DNA from: Acanthaster planci
Lineage: Eukaryota > Echinodermata > Asteroidea > Valvatida > Acanthasteridae
Assembly (NCBI RefSeq): GCF_001949145.1
Contig: NW_019091356.1
Location: 4,489,211 to 4,553,210 of the forward strand
Direction: 5' to 3'
DNA length: 64,000 bases
The translations under genes and the position numbers were made by a program. The notes beneath the pieces were generated by a model. That model was given only the letters and a program-made list of their open reading frames with translations, searched no databases and was not told where the DNA came from. Below, piece by piece: positions 26,389 to 38,095 of this stretch. Each line of letters begins with the position of its first letter. The stretch's first letter is position 1.

Positions 26389-29300
26389 CCCTGTGATCAT
26401 TGGCAGCCCCATTCCCAACAAGAATGGCTGATCGAGACCGACCTCCTCGACCGAAGATAACGGACATAAATCCGCTCATCGTCTGCATACTATGCGGGGG
26501 CTACTACGTGGATGCAACCACCATTGTGGAGTGTATGCACAGCTGTAAGTGGCTTTCCAACCCTCCCCCCTTCTGTGTCAAACAGGAACAGGGAAATCTT
26601 TAGACAGCATTGAAATCGTTGAGCGTTGCAGGCATGCGAACGTGATAAAGGAATCATCTCACCTTCTTCTCGTAATTCACTAAATTTTGTTTAAGGCGTT
26701 TCACCAAAACAAATTATTTCTAATACCTGAGCAAAATGAGTTTGATCAATGTGCAAAAACATGAAGGTTAAACTAAGTACAATAGTGGGCAAAGCGCAAA
26801 TGAAATTGGGCATTGAAGATAAGGCTGAAGAACAGTTAAGTATCAGGCGTCATTCCACGTCAATTATAGTCATTGTCATTATGACGTCATATTAATTTCA
26901 ACAGACTGACCTGTTTGCACTGTTCTCGATACTGCATGTGTATTATTTACGCAATAAAAACAACAAAACAAAAACAAAACACGAGGTAATCAATAAAGCT
27001 TTGCTTGAATTGTTTACAGCGACTGACATTTAAAAATCGGCCAATTTACATTCAGTTACAGCTTCGGTCTGGGGTCATCTTTTTCACTGGAAAGAAACAT
27101 TAATTGATGCATTTGTTAGTTTGCTGTCTAAAGAATCAGGAGAAAGAGCAATGTCCTGGAAAAACCTCTTACTATTTAACCCCAATATACAAGCACTTTC
27201 GGTTTTCTTAAGCCTCCACGCCAGTGTTGTTTTTTTTCCCAACAAAATCTACAAACAAAATCTCCCTGGTGTCGTTTGGGCCGAGTGTTGAATAGAACAC
27301 TGAACAGTGAAAAGGACTACTCTCCTGCCCTCACAATGCTATTGTCCACACACGGCTTGTGTGAATCTTTCATTCGCATATCACTGTTCAAGCCGACTGT
27401 ACAATTGGGCTGTTGCGTTTTTTTGTAATTCAAGACCTGCACTGGTACATGGTCTATGTGCGGTGGGTAGGTTGATGGAGATTGCAGATATGATTGCGAG
27501 TGTGATGAAATCGGATATTTGATGTGGTTGGGGAACAGGTCTCATTAAAATTGCCTGCTGGACAAAAACTTAAGAGTTAACAATGGGAAAGGGAAATACT
27601 CCTGTGAATTCCAAAGTGCTCTTACCATCTCGTATAAGTATTGATTTATTGTCTCTGTAATGAAAGAAAGCGCTTTCAGTGTGGTTTTGGTTTTGATGCC
27701 AAACCGAAATGTCTTCCCCGCGAAGAAAACAATCAAAAAAGATATATAAAAGAAAAAGAAATTCAAACAAATTGTATAATAAACTTAACGACCAACACTG
27801 CCACAAGTTCCCTAACAACTAAATTTATATTAAGTATTTGTGCGATGAGCGAACCACACCGAAGATATCCAAGATTTGGGCTACGGTCAGAGTACTTCAG
27901 AACTCGTGACTACACGCACGGAGGGTCGTACCATGACGGTGTGAGTCACATTTGTTCTTCAGGATCAATTTGATAATATTGCGGTGAATCAGTTGTTGTG
28001 ACACTGGGGGCGCTTAACGCCTGATTAATAGAAAAAAATCTTATTATGGGGATGGGAGAGCCAGTTAATATTCACGTCCTGTTTGTTCGCTTTTCGCAGC
28101 AGATTCGGTGCCATGTTATGTCACTTCTGATCCCTGCTTGGACATGTGGCATTCACTTAATGTAGATTTTGTTTAAAAAAAAGGCGAAATGTCATAACGA
28201 AACTTTATTTGTGTCACAGGAAATGAACGTTATGATGTGATTACCAGTCGGTAATCAAGTGTTGACAAGTGATATAAAGTAGAAGTGAATAATTCTGCCT
28301 TCCTTGTCGTCGACAAGACGTGTCGACGAAGCTCCACTCTGGTTGATCATAACACATGTATCTCGACATGCAAATTGTGCCTACACTAATGAACTTTGGG
28401 AAATGAAATTGGGGACATAAACCAATGTGAATGGACTGTGCGGGTTGGTCTTTTTTCTTAATCTAGAATCCATGCACCCTCAATGTGTGAGAAATCAAAT
28501 CAAATTCAATTTCTTGGCCTCAAGCCATGCCCGAATTAATATGTGCTGCATTTTTAAATTTAATGCCAGAGTTTGATTGACGGAACTGATATCACGTCTG
28601 CACGAGAAAGGGGGCTCATCACAGAGTTCCCCTCCCAGTGGACTCAGCTTGTGAAACTCTCATTCTTCTCTTACAAAAGCTAATAATCATAAACAATCAT
28701 TTCAAATTTATTGTACACCCCTTCCACGGTGATGATTTAAAGGTACATCAGAAGTAAGCAAATTTACTCTTTAATGACACAGGCGGAGAGATGCCAATGT
28801 TGAGATAAAGTCATGTCACCGCGCTAAAGCCCAAAACTGCAGTATCGGGTAGGGATTAAATTTTCCTAAATCCCTGCTCCGGGAAACTACTGGCAAGAGT
28901 GGCTTTTCAACACCGGATGTAAAGAGACACTTGTCAAATTTACATCACATGGTGGCAACATTCCCATAAGCTCAATTATCACTTCAGTTCGACGTGTTCA
29001 CATTTTCATATCGCCCTATCTTTTGGTCGAGATAACACACTCCTTTCTTGGATAGAGTGCAGCGTAAAGTAAAAGAGATACTTTATTAAAACGATAAGTC
29101 AAAATCAGTGCTAGCGTCACGTCCCACGTGCACACCGCATAACTCTTGATTTCAGAGCGGTCTTTTGTTGTCGAATCCCCGCAGATTGCAGAGCATGTAT
29201 AGTTGCCTACCTGCGGCAAAGTAAACAGTGCCCAACATGTGACATTCTGGTGCATAAATCCAGGCCCATGGAGAAAATCAGGTAATGTGCGTCATAAATT

Positions 29301-32159
29301 TCATGTTAGTCAATTACAATAAAATCCCAGGGAACGGAGTCAGCTAGCGGTGCAAGGGGAAGGAGGACGAAAATTTCTCTGTCAACTTTTTTCTGCTCTC
29401 GACTGATACTTGGTGATCAAATTCATTCTGGCAAAAATTGCCAAGCCAGATTTGATCTTGCGCAAACATTTATTTTGAATGTGAAACAGACTCTTTATTT
29501 TGAAACCCATATTTTAAAGAGAACCCAGTTTAGGTTGTTGTTTTCCATCCTTGACTTGACTTGTAATATTTTTCAGTTGCGCCCTTTTGATCTTAGCTTT
29601 CCATTATGCTTCCAATACAGCAATGAAGTGACAGCATTCCCTGTTGTGAGCAATACATGCCTGTAATAATCTTGGGATTTTAATTGGCAGGTTGTATGCC
29701 ATCTTAAATAGCAATCACAAATTTAGATAATTTGCAGACAAAAAAAATTCACATTGAATTGAACTGTGTACAAATATATCTTGTCTGAGAAAAGCAATTT
29801 CAGGGAGGATAATATTTTCGACCTCAAAATCTACAACAAAATCGACTGAGTAATGAAGTCACTTCTTCCCGCTGCTTTGAATTTGCGATTTCGCGATATG
29901 CGATAACCTGGACAGCATTATGAAGAGTATTTTGAGATCTCACCCTGTGGCGTGGTTAAAGGATTATAAACACACAAAAAAAGACTGGAATTAACAGAGG
30001 TGTCTGTTTTCCTGTGAGGTGATGAGATGTGTTTGTTTTTCATCACAATATTTTTGTAGTTTGAAAAGAAATGCCTGGTGCCTAACAATGCTTTTGACGT
30101 GTTTTTGTTTTAAGAATGCTGTTTTTCAATGCGATTTTCAGAAAAGTCACTCCTTTTAAAAACATTCTCAGAAACGCAATTTTCCTTTGCAATTTCATTA
30201 AATATTTTCCATTTTTTTGTTTTCTGATTGACTCCAAAAAGTCCAAACGTTACGAGAAAGAAAACAATAACATGGGGCGGGGCAACGTATGCTCCCGAGA
30301 GTCATTGCTTCATAGTGACGTCAGAGGTAGACATTTGCATTTTTAATCAGGCCAGACTCGGCACTCCAGAAGCTCGTTTACAAGATGGTACCCGGTCTGT
30401 ACAGAGATGAGACAAGACGGAGGAGGGACTTCCAAAGCACACACGTCCAACATTCCGGTGAGAAAGCTTGCGCCGTCTTTGGACTCATGACAAAGAAGTA
30501 GTACCTCTTGCACCTCTTTGAGAGGAGGAAGAGTTACGTCAGTGGAAGAAGTGAAGGAAGACATGTTGAAACAATGTATGGTTTCAAAAATAACTTCTTC
30601 TTATTACAGCAGGAAAATATCATTTCACTGTACGTCAGTCAAATAGTATCTTTACGGGGAGAACGCAGACTCCTGATTCGTAATTTACAAGGGGAACAGC
30701 TGAGGCAAACAGTCTGTTTTGTTTTTTGATAATTGACAACTGTAATGCGGAATTTTACATCGTGTTGCTTTTCACAGAGAACGAAGAGTCGACAGGTTCC
30801 AGCGCTGCAGAAGATCCAACGAGGATACGCGACGATTCTATCATCATCTACACGCATGACGAAATGATCTGCTTATCACTTGAGTATTGTCAACCTAGTG
30901 CCGTTGCCACTCCAGATAAAAAGCAAATGAACGGAGATGGCGAGTCACGTGACGCTGGAACAGATATCAACGGCAACGCTATCACTGACAAGAAGGTAAG
31001 GGGTTATGCTTGGCTGTATCAAAGCGTTATACATCATGATGCATAATGTCCATACGTAGGCCTACATGGACATGTGCATACTTCAATTTTGGGCGTGCAC
31101 TTTTTGTCACTTCGAAGTCGTCAAGCAGTTATTAAATTATCGAAACGGCTGAAAACCACATCATATTACATCGTCTTTCGCAATACTGAACATGTCATTA
31201 CCTGTTTGGTGATTGTAGGATATCGACGCCAGATACTTGAGGTGCCCAGCAGCAGTTCAGGTCAGTCACCTGAAAAAGTTCATCCGAAATAAATTCGGTT
31301 TGCCACCAACATACAAGGTAAGTAATGTAAAGGGATTAATATGAGCTTGAGCAGATGAAGTATTGCATTCAATAATCAGCTGGATAGGTAAGGACTGCCC
31401 ACGTACGATTTTATTCAGGACAGCAAACCTTTGGCTAAAAGACAGAAACGAGAGAGTTGATACGTGAAGGACAAGAAGATTTCGTAATTCTAATTTGTAG
31501 CACGACAGATGCATTACGTTAAGATTTTGTACGGCGTCTACCAAACGTTCTTCGACAGCAACAGCAAACTTTTGGTGAGGCAATGCCAATATGTTTTGCT
31601 TGCAGATGCGTGCTAGTTTGAGGCTAACCTTACAGTGGTTAATTTGACAAATTTTCCGTTTTTATATTAATCCGCCAGGTTGATTTGCTTCACCGTGAAG
31701 GACAAGACAAGGTTTTGAGAGACGACTATACCTTGATGGACATCGCCTACATCTACGCATGGAAACGGGTGAGATCATCATCTTGTTTAGATTACTTATA
31801 TCAAAATAAGAACCAAATGAAACGATTTATCATGTTGGATTCGAACAGCCGAGAGTTACATGTCCTTGGTTTCATTTCAAATCAATAAGTTGTTCTTTCT
31901 GTTGACTGCCCAATATGGTCTGCGCATAAAAACACACTGGTTAATCTCAGGAATCATTATTTCACAGATGGGACCCTTGCCACTTCTTTATCGCATCTGT
32001 GAACCTCTTCCTGGCAACAACAAAAGAACGTGTAGTGACGCCAGTATGACGTCAACACCAGCTAGTAACGGCGCTTCCCCACCGAAGAGTGCCAAGATCC
32101 AACAACCAATCAAAGTGACAGTTTCTAGCACACAGCCACAACCAGTGATGGTGACATGA
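26389..32159 (+). CDS. BMI1/PCGF2-type Polycomb RING protein, complete (7 coding exons, 307 aa)
   Basis: PRC1 subunit acting in the nucleus with a RING1-type E3 on histone H2A. Coding exons: 26424-26544, 29185-29281, 30351-30457, 30778-30995, 31219-31317, 31679-31768, 31968-32159; all junctions are GT-AG and phases agree (924 nt with stop). The RING is intact: Cys21, Cys24, Cys37, His39, Cys42, Cys45, Cys56 and Cys59 (CPTCD). The conserved [20 protein letters not shown] block follows at about 81-100, and the C-terminal RAWUL fold spans about 184-255 ([34 protein letters not shown]). RYLRCPAA and [11 protein letters not shown] mark the BMI1/PCGF2 class. Length is near human BMI1 (326 aa). The ATG at 26424 follows an in-frame stop at 26394; an acceptor at 26387-26388 implies an upstream non-coding exon. 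The residue before Cys42 is Tyr where most family members have Phe. Exons 2 and 3 are short and were found by phase and motif matching. Confidence 0.93.
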
Positions 32160-32186
32160 TGGTGCTATTGGCTTTGTTTTTAGTGA

Positions 32187-32236
32187 GTTTGTTTGTTTGT
32201 TTGTTGGGTTGTTTGTTTGTTTGTTTGTTTGTTTTT
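32187..32236. repeat. (GTTT)n microsatellite in the PCGF 3' UTR
   Basis: Two blocks of GTTT units are separated by one GTTGG interruption, starting 28 bp after the stop codon. It should be transcribed in the 3' UTR, giving a U/G-rich tract in the mRNA. Confidence 0.85.
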
Positions 32237-32679
32237 GTATCAAGGAGAAAGATGCACCAGTACAATGTCTAGCATAAAGAGTGTGCCACTGTGTGGTACA
32301 TATACATGGAATACTTGGGCTGTTTTGGTGGGATAACACCCTGGATCAGTGCATGAGCTAATCCGCGAAGACGCCATACTGCTATGGCACCACACACTGG
32401 CGCACGTTAGTAACCTTGTAATGGGGTGTGTGCAAATCAAAGCACCCTACTGGTGGAAGAGGTATTCAACGCATGTTGCTCCTGCAATAATGACCCTTAA
32501 TTATGGTAGTCAATTTAATGTATTGGTTATGAAATTATCAACAATCCTGCAAAGCTGAATGCCATTAATAAGATTGTGTGCTCGGTGATAATCCACTGAA
32601 GCAGCCAAGTATATGAGACTGAAAATGTAGATACACCGGTACTTTACAAGATGACATTTGTGCTTAGTTCATGGTTTCC

Positions 32680-32685
32680 AATAAA
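32680..32685 (+). promoter_or_regulatory. Candidate polyadenylation signal for the right PCGF gene (proximal)
   Basis: AATAAA lies 521 bp past the stop codon. A second AATAAA follows at 32914-32919, with T/G-rich sequence after it, so the 3' UTR could end at either. Confidence 0.45.
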
Positions 32686-32913
32686 AGTAAATAGTGACCA
32701 GATATATGAAATTTGTAGAAGTTTCTTTTGCCCGGCGCTGTAGCTTGTTTCTAATTTTTGTGTATAGACATGATCAAAGTAGCATTAATTGTTGTTTCCC
32801 CAAAAATATGACGTGTTGTATTTCTGTTAGTTTTATGACAATGTACAGTCGCTAAATGTACACATTAATTTGTACAGTGCAAAGTTTTGTTTGGGAGTGC
32901 AAAAATATTACGA

Positions 32914-32919
32914 AATAAA
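32914..32919 (+). promoter_or_regulatory. Candidate polyadenylation signal for the right PCGF gene (distal)
   Basis: AATAAA is followed within 30 bp by a T/G-rich stretch (TTTTCAATATCTGTGT), the usual layout of a cleavage site. It would give a 3' UTR of about 780 bp. Confidence 0.5.
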
Positions 32920-32939
32920 AACGTTTTCAATATCTGTGT

Positions 32940-35900
32940 CACGAGTTGTGACGTATCCTCGGATGAAACAGACTCTTGTTCGCTTTGTTCTGTAAACTTA
33001 TTCGATGAGAGCTTCGTTTATCTGCCTCAAGAGACCATCTAACATTCTTCACCTACGTATACTCCTCCTCTACAATACCAATCTTCGCCACGCAGTATGG
33101 TCTTTTTTATTCCAAATATCGGACCAGCCACGGGGAGATAAAAGCATGATGTTAACCACACTTTATGCCAATGCAGTTTTGGCCATTTTTCCCCCTCTCG
33201 GTCCAAGTATTTATGAAATGCGCGCGATTTAAGCTATACATTTCGTTAGGTCTACTCAATTTAGTAAATATTCAAATGCAGATTGGGCGCAGATCTACAT
33301 CGTGTGTTGATCAAAGTTGTAAGGTCTATGGTACAATGCTACGTCTTGTTGCAGTGTAATAATGTAATTAGTTATTGAAATTTTAGCATATTTAGTTTGT
33401 GTACAGTTTTCAAAATTGTGATATGTTGGTGTAAAATCTGAACAAAGAGGTTTAGAGTAATGTAAGGTCAAAATATTAAACAGTAATTGTTCATATATAA
33501 TGTTTATAATAGTTTATCATAGGTACAAAATAACTGCTTTGCTATAAAATACCTCTGTAACAGCATTCGATGGTTTGTACTGTGTGGAAACAAGTATTGT
33601 GTTTTACTCATTATCTCGTTTTGTTTGGTCACGTGTTTTGTGTGCATGTTGTATAATGAAAGAAAGTCCAAACTTTCACAGACTGGAATTTAAATCCATC
33701 TTGTAAAACATTTTGCCCTGGGAACTTTGAAAGAACGGATTTATAACTAGATTTACATTTGTATTCCGAATGCATTAACTATTCATTGTGAAGTTATTTT
33801 TATCATACTCCCTTTTTACACTTCCTGTATCTATATAAAGAGTCATAGGTTCCAGTGGAGCATTTTTATATCTTGCCAATTTCCATGTATTTCTTTCCAG
33901 CGTTTTTATATTCTTAATTTGAAAAGATCTGAAGATAATTAAAGGCAGCAACATTGCACCCTGCCAGGAAGTCAACTTTAGCATCGCATTTTTCTTCCTC
34001 TTTGCTTCTAGCGAATCATATCACGCGAGAAACATCTATGATTTCCCCACGTCTTCCCTGACTGGATTCAGTCTGAAATTAGGATTTCTTTTTTCAAAAG
34101 TTCTTACGTAACTTCTGAATGTGAGCGAGGGAAAATCAACATACCAAGAAGAAATGGCGGAACGGTTATTCAACACTGGGGCTCGGTATCTGATAACAAT
34201 TTGACAGCAATTATGCCTCCCCCAATAAATGTTGACCGTTTACATTCGTTTGTTGTCTTTGGATGTCAAACTGACAGATTGGCTGTGTGCCAAGCGCATC
34301 CGGCTGCTGGTAATCATGACATTGGTTGTTAGCCTTAAAAGACCTGTATGAGGCAACCCCATGAAAGAGAACAACAACAGAGGGGGAGGGGTCGGAAACA
34401 GGGCATTCTGCCAGCTGTCTCAAAATTTGTATTCTGGAAAATAGGCCTACACATACGGTTACATGTGTGTATGGATGACCTTAATATTGGTGACCTTAAT
34501 ACTGAGCTGTGACCTCAATAATATGTCTGTCTTGCAGCCAATTGCTTTGATACATTCCACCAAAGAATGCTATCGACCATTTAGGTCTATTCCCCACTCC
34601 TCGATCCATAAATAAGCACTGGGTAAATTCGACGGTGATTTGACTTGACCTCAATTTCAGTTTACGGTTGGGCTTACATGTAGGCCTATGTAATAATACT
34701 GAGCAATAACCGTGCCCTGTCAACTTAAATCATACACGCTATCTCCCAGCAGAATAGAAAACAAATTAAAGCAGCGAAGGATTTTAATATCGGTTTTTAA
34801 CGGCTCAACATCTCAGTTTTATTTTTCCTTATTTAAGCCGTACATGTATTTGCGATGGTACTAGCTGCACCCAGGCACGCACATTCTTAAGCTTGACGCG
34901 CGTGTCCATTTGGCAAATCATGGCATCCTATTGGTCGACGAGGCATGTAACGCGCGCGTATCACCTGTCCACGAGAGTTGTGCCAACATAGTAATGGCTT
35001 CTAGTTCTAGTTGTTGAATTACACTTAATTCTTCGTGTGAATCTAGGTGCATGTATTAATTTGAAGGAATTCTGTTCATTTATATTTTAGTAGTTTTTAA
35101 GTAAAGGTCTCTGGGTTGACCTGACATCCTATTCTCTTAACACAACCACTGCCGTGAATAAAGTGTCTCAATGGAGGTTAGACTACCGTGTACCAGATAT
35201 GGCTGGACTCGGAGTAAATTTATAAAGAAAACAAAATAAACATGAATGGAAAATGAAAGACGGCAGAGGATCTATAAAGAAACAAGCAATAATAGTGGTG
35301 GATTTAACTAGAAAGCTCATCCGAAATATGGCCAAGTCAGTGTGGATTGACGTTTAATCCTAGCTACCTTGGTAGGAGTAGGTAGACCAGCGACCTTCTT
35401 CGTGCCTACGAGTCAGGGCACATAGCTACCCAAATCCTGCAGGACACACGACGCCGAAGTGACCGTGTACCTGCGCGGCCCACCCCGTAGCAGTAGGCTA
35501 CGCGTCTGCTCGGAAGCTGCCCGTGTCCTGGCGCGATCGACCGGGCGACTGCACACGCTGGACACGCTAGATTGCCGCCACAGAGCGGCGGACTCAAGCC
35601 TGTAGTTTCTGTATTGGCTTCAATTGCATCGCACAATATTAACAGACTTGCCTGAAAATTATTTCAAACTTCGAAAACACACGTTGTCGCAGGATAGGGG
35701 GCAGAACAAAGTAATTTGGGTGGGCGAGACCGACCAGTAAAATATTACAATCTGTGGGTGTCGAATTTGTTTCAGATAAATATCGGTGTAGGCCTAATTA
35801 GGCTTGTGGCTACATTTCCGTTCCAAGGTTTGCCCTTACAGTAAGCACACCAGTTACCTCGCCGTCTTTCCTAATATAAACCAGCTTAAATGTGATAAAA

Positions 35901-37880
35901 ACGGATGTTCTTACCTTATCAACCGTCAATCTTGTTTTCATTTAACCGTACCAATGGGAGTGAACGTATAACGTTGCGCACGTGCCCCAAAAGTTTAGTC
36001 AACCGGTCGTCAAAACTTCCTGTTTTATGGTGTTCCTTTAAAGATAGAAATTGGCCATTTGTTTGCAGTATTCACCCTGCAACCGTGTCTCTTCGGTTAA
36101 GCTTGTGTTCAGGTCCAACTGTCATAACTGTGTTCAGCTTCAGAGGTTTTTCTCCTGGGAAGTCTCCACTAGAACGGATTGCATTCAGTATCGTCTGCTC
36201 TTCACACGTGCAAAATGGCACCGCATGTTTGTTGACGTCCGATGACGCGCAGCTTATTACCCACAATGCTGTGCGAAAAGTGGGATCGATTACTACGAAG
36301 AAAAATTGTTGGTTGATTGCGCATGTTGGATCTGGAGGGCCCAAGCAGAATTAATTTTACGGATTGAGGACAAAAATAGATATTCAAGATATAAGTTACT
36401 CTCTGGGAGTGGATAAACGATTCATTACTTCCCAAAAGAACAAATTAGTCTTTTTGAGGGGCATCCAAAATATGAAAATTACAGGTAACGCTAATCTCAT
36501 TTTTCCTGAGAAACACATGGAAATAATTTCCCTTTCTTCGACGCCAGCCCCCCCTAACAGATTACAATTTACGCGCCTGTAGTACACGAAAATTAGTACA
36601 AACATGTATGCTGTTTTATTCGGGGCTTCTGGGAAAACACCTTTCTATGGAGGAATGTTGGCTACAAGCGTTCCCTGCCCCCCCCAAACCTATCCACTTT
36701 GTAGAACGATGATAGCACACTATACATACACACGACACAAAAGGGAAAAAAACAAGAGTACACTATTCCTTTTTATGATGATACAACAGAAAAAAAGCAA
36801 GTTCACAGTATGAGTTCGATAAATGTATTTTGCGGGAGTCATAATGCACATGCAAAAACAAATTAATCCATTAAAAGTAATCAATGGAAAAATATAGTTT
36901 CACTGAAAACAGGCCACTCACAAATATTAATTCTAGTGTTAAAATCCTTTCGTTTTATATGTGCCATTTGAAAATGCTCAGACATTAGCACAAGGATATT
37001 ACTCAAGCACATTTTCCCACGTCATTTTTAATCACTATACTAAACGTATTTTAGACAATTGTCAGAACTGTAATTTTCACTTATAATTGATGTCGTATAT
37101 GCGTTTGCCAAGATCACCAATTTTCCTCTTTTGGCGATTATCTATATCAGAACTGACATTCACGTTTCAATTTAATGATGACAAGTTACTTTTTGCAAGC
37201 TTAAAGTCACTTAGCTATGGCTTTGAAAGCATTAAACCTCTGAAGTTGTGGGTAAAACGAATTGACCTACTTCTCTCTTGAGGATTTCCCTGCATTATTT
37301 TCAGTTTAAAGCAGTTTATTAAGAAAAAAATTAAGTAATGTTTTACTTTGAATGAAAACAATCCCCCCAGCAGCCACTGCATTTCAGAAAAGATACAAAC
37401 ATACATCTAGTTAATAATATGTAAGTATAGTACTACTCTCTTGCCTGAATTACAAGCCAAAAGATATACGACATCAAACCGACCGAATCACTTGCCTAAA
37501 CAATTTACGACGCACAAATTGATCTCATCAGCTTTGCTGTTTCTTGTTTTAAAGGTTCCTTCAAATTAACAGTCGTTTCATACTCAAGAAGTATGCAAAA
37601 TATTTTGCTCAGCTGTGGTTTGTTAAAAGCTTTGCTTTATTAATGGAATGATCTGCAAAGAATAACCACAAAGCGTTTTCTTTAATAGGTACAGCAGATG
37701 AACATTTCAATAAATCCTCTGGGACTATGTCGACCAAACGAGCTTTATTTGAGCAATTTTCCATTTTTCAAAACTGGTCCATGTAGCTTTCCAAATAAAT
37801 TTGATACATGTAAACATTCATCCCATGTAAGACTGGCTCAAATGACATATTCTTAAATTACTCATAAAAAGTGAAGGTGC
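32940..37880. other. Intergenic region, no gene recognised
   Basis: This lies between the 3' ends of the right PCGF gene (plus) and SEC23IP (minus), so the two genes are convergent. No conserved exon is visible on either strand. A CpG- and G/C-rich patch at about 35.40-35.64 kb stands out from AT-rich surroundings, with a 76-aa open frame of no recognisable family. Three TAGGCCTA palindromes fall here. Confidence 0.6.
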
Positions 37881-37887
37881 CATGTGC

Positions 37888-37893
37888 TTTATT
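37888..37893 (-). promoter_or_regulatory. Candidate polyadenylation signal for SEC23IP
   Basis: AATAAA on the minus strand, about 200 bp beyond the SEC23IP stop codon at 38096-38098. Confidence 0.5.
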
Positions 37894-38095
37894 GTAACAT
37901 GTTATGTAACATCCACCCTTGCAGAGGCGGTGACCATACCCCTCAAATACAATGAAGCTATCTATGCACCATGTTTCGTCTGTAATATTCTGTGTTTTGA
38001 GTTTAAACCTGTGTTGTATTTAAGACAGGATTTGGTAACACAGAATGTTAAAATGGGTCGGGTCAGGTCAAAGGCCATGGTAGGTCAGGAATCAA

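Noticed and set aside
29016-29255. 79-aa minus-strand frame
   Set aside because: It is the shadow of PCGF exon 2, which lies on the plus strand at 29185-29281 and carries the CPTCD RING motif.
31977-32159. Possibility that the PCGF-like exon block at 30.8-32.2 kb is a pseudogene lacking its RING
   Set aside because: Two short upstream exons restore a complete in-phase RING and the joined frame has no stop, so it is an intact gene.
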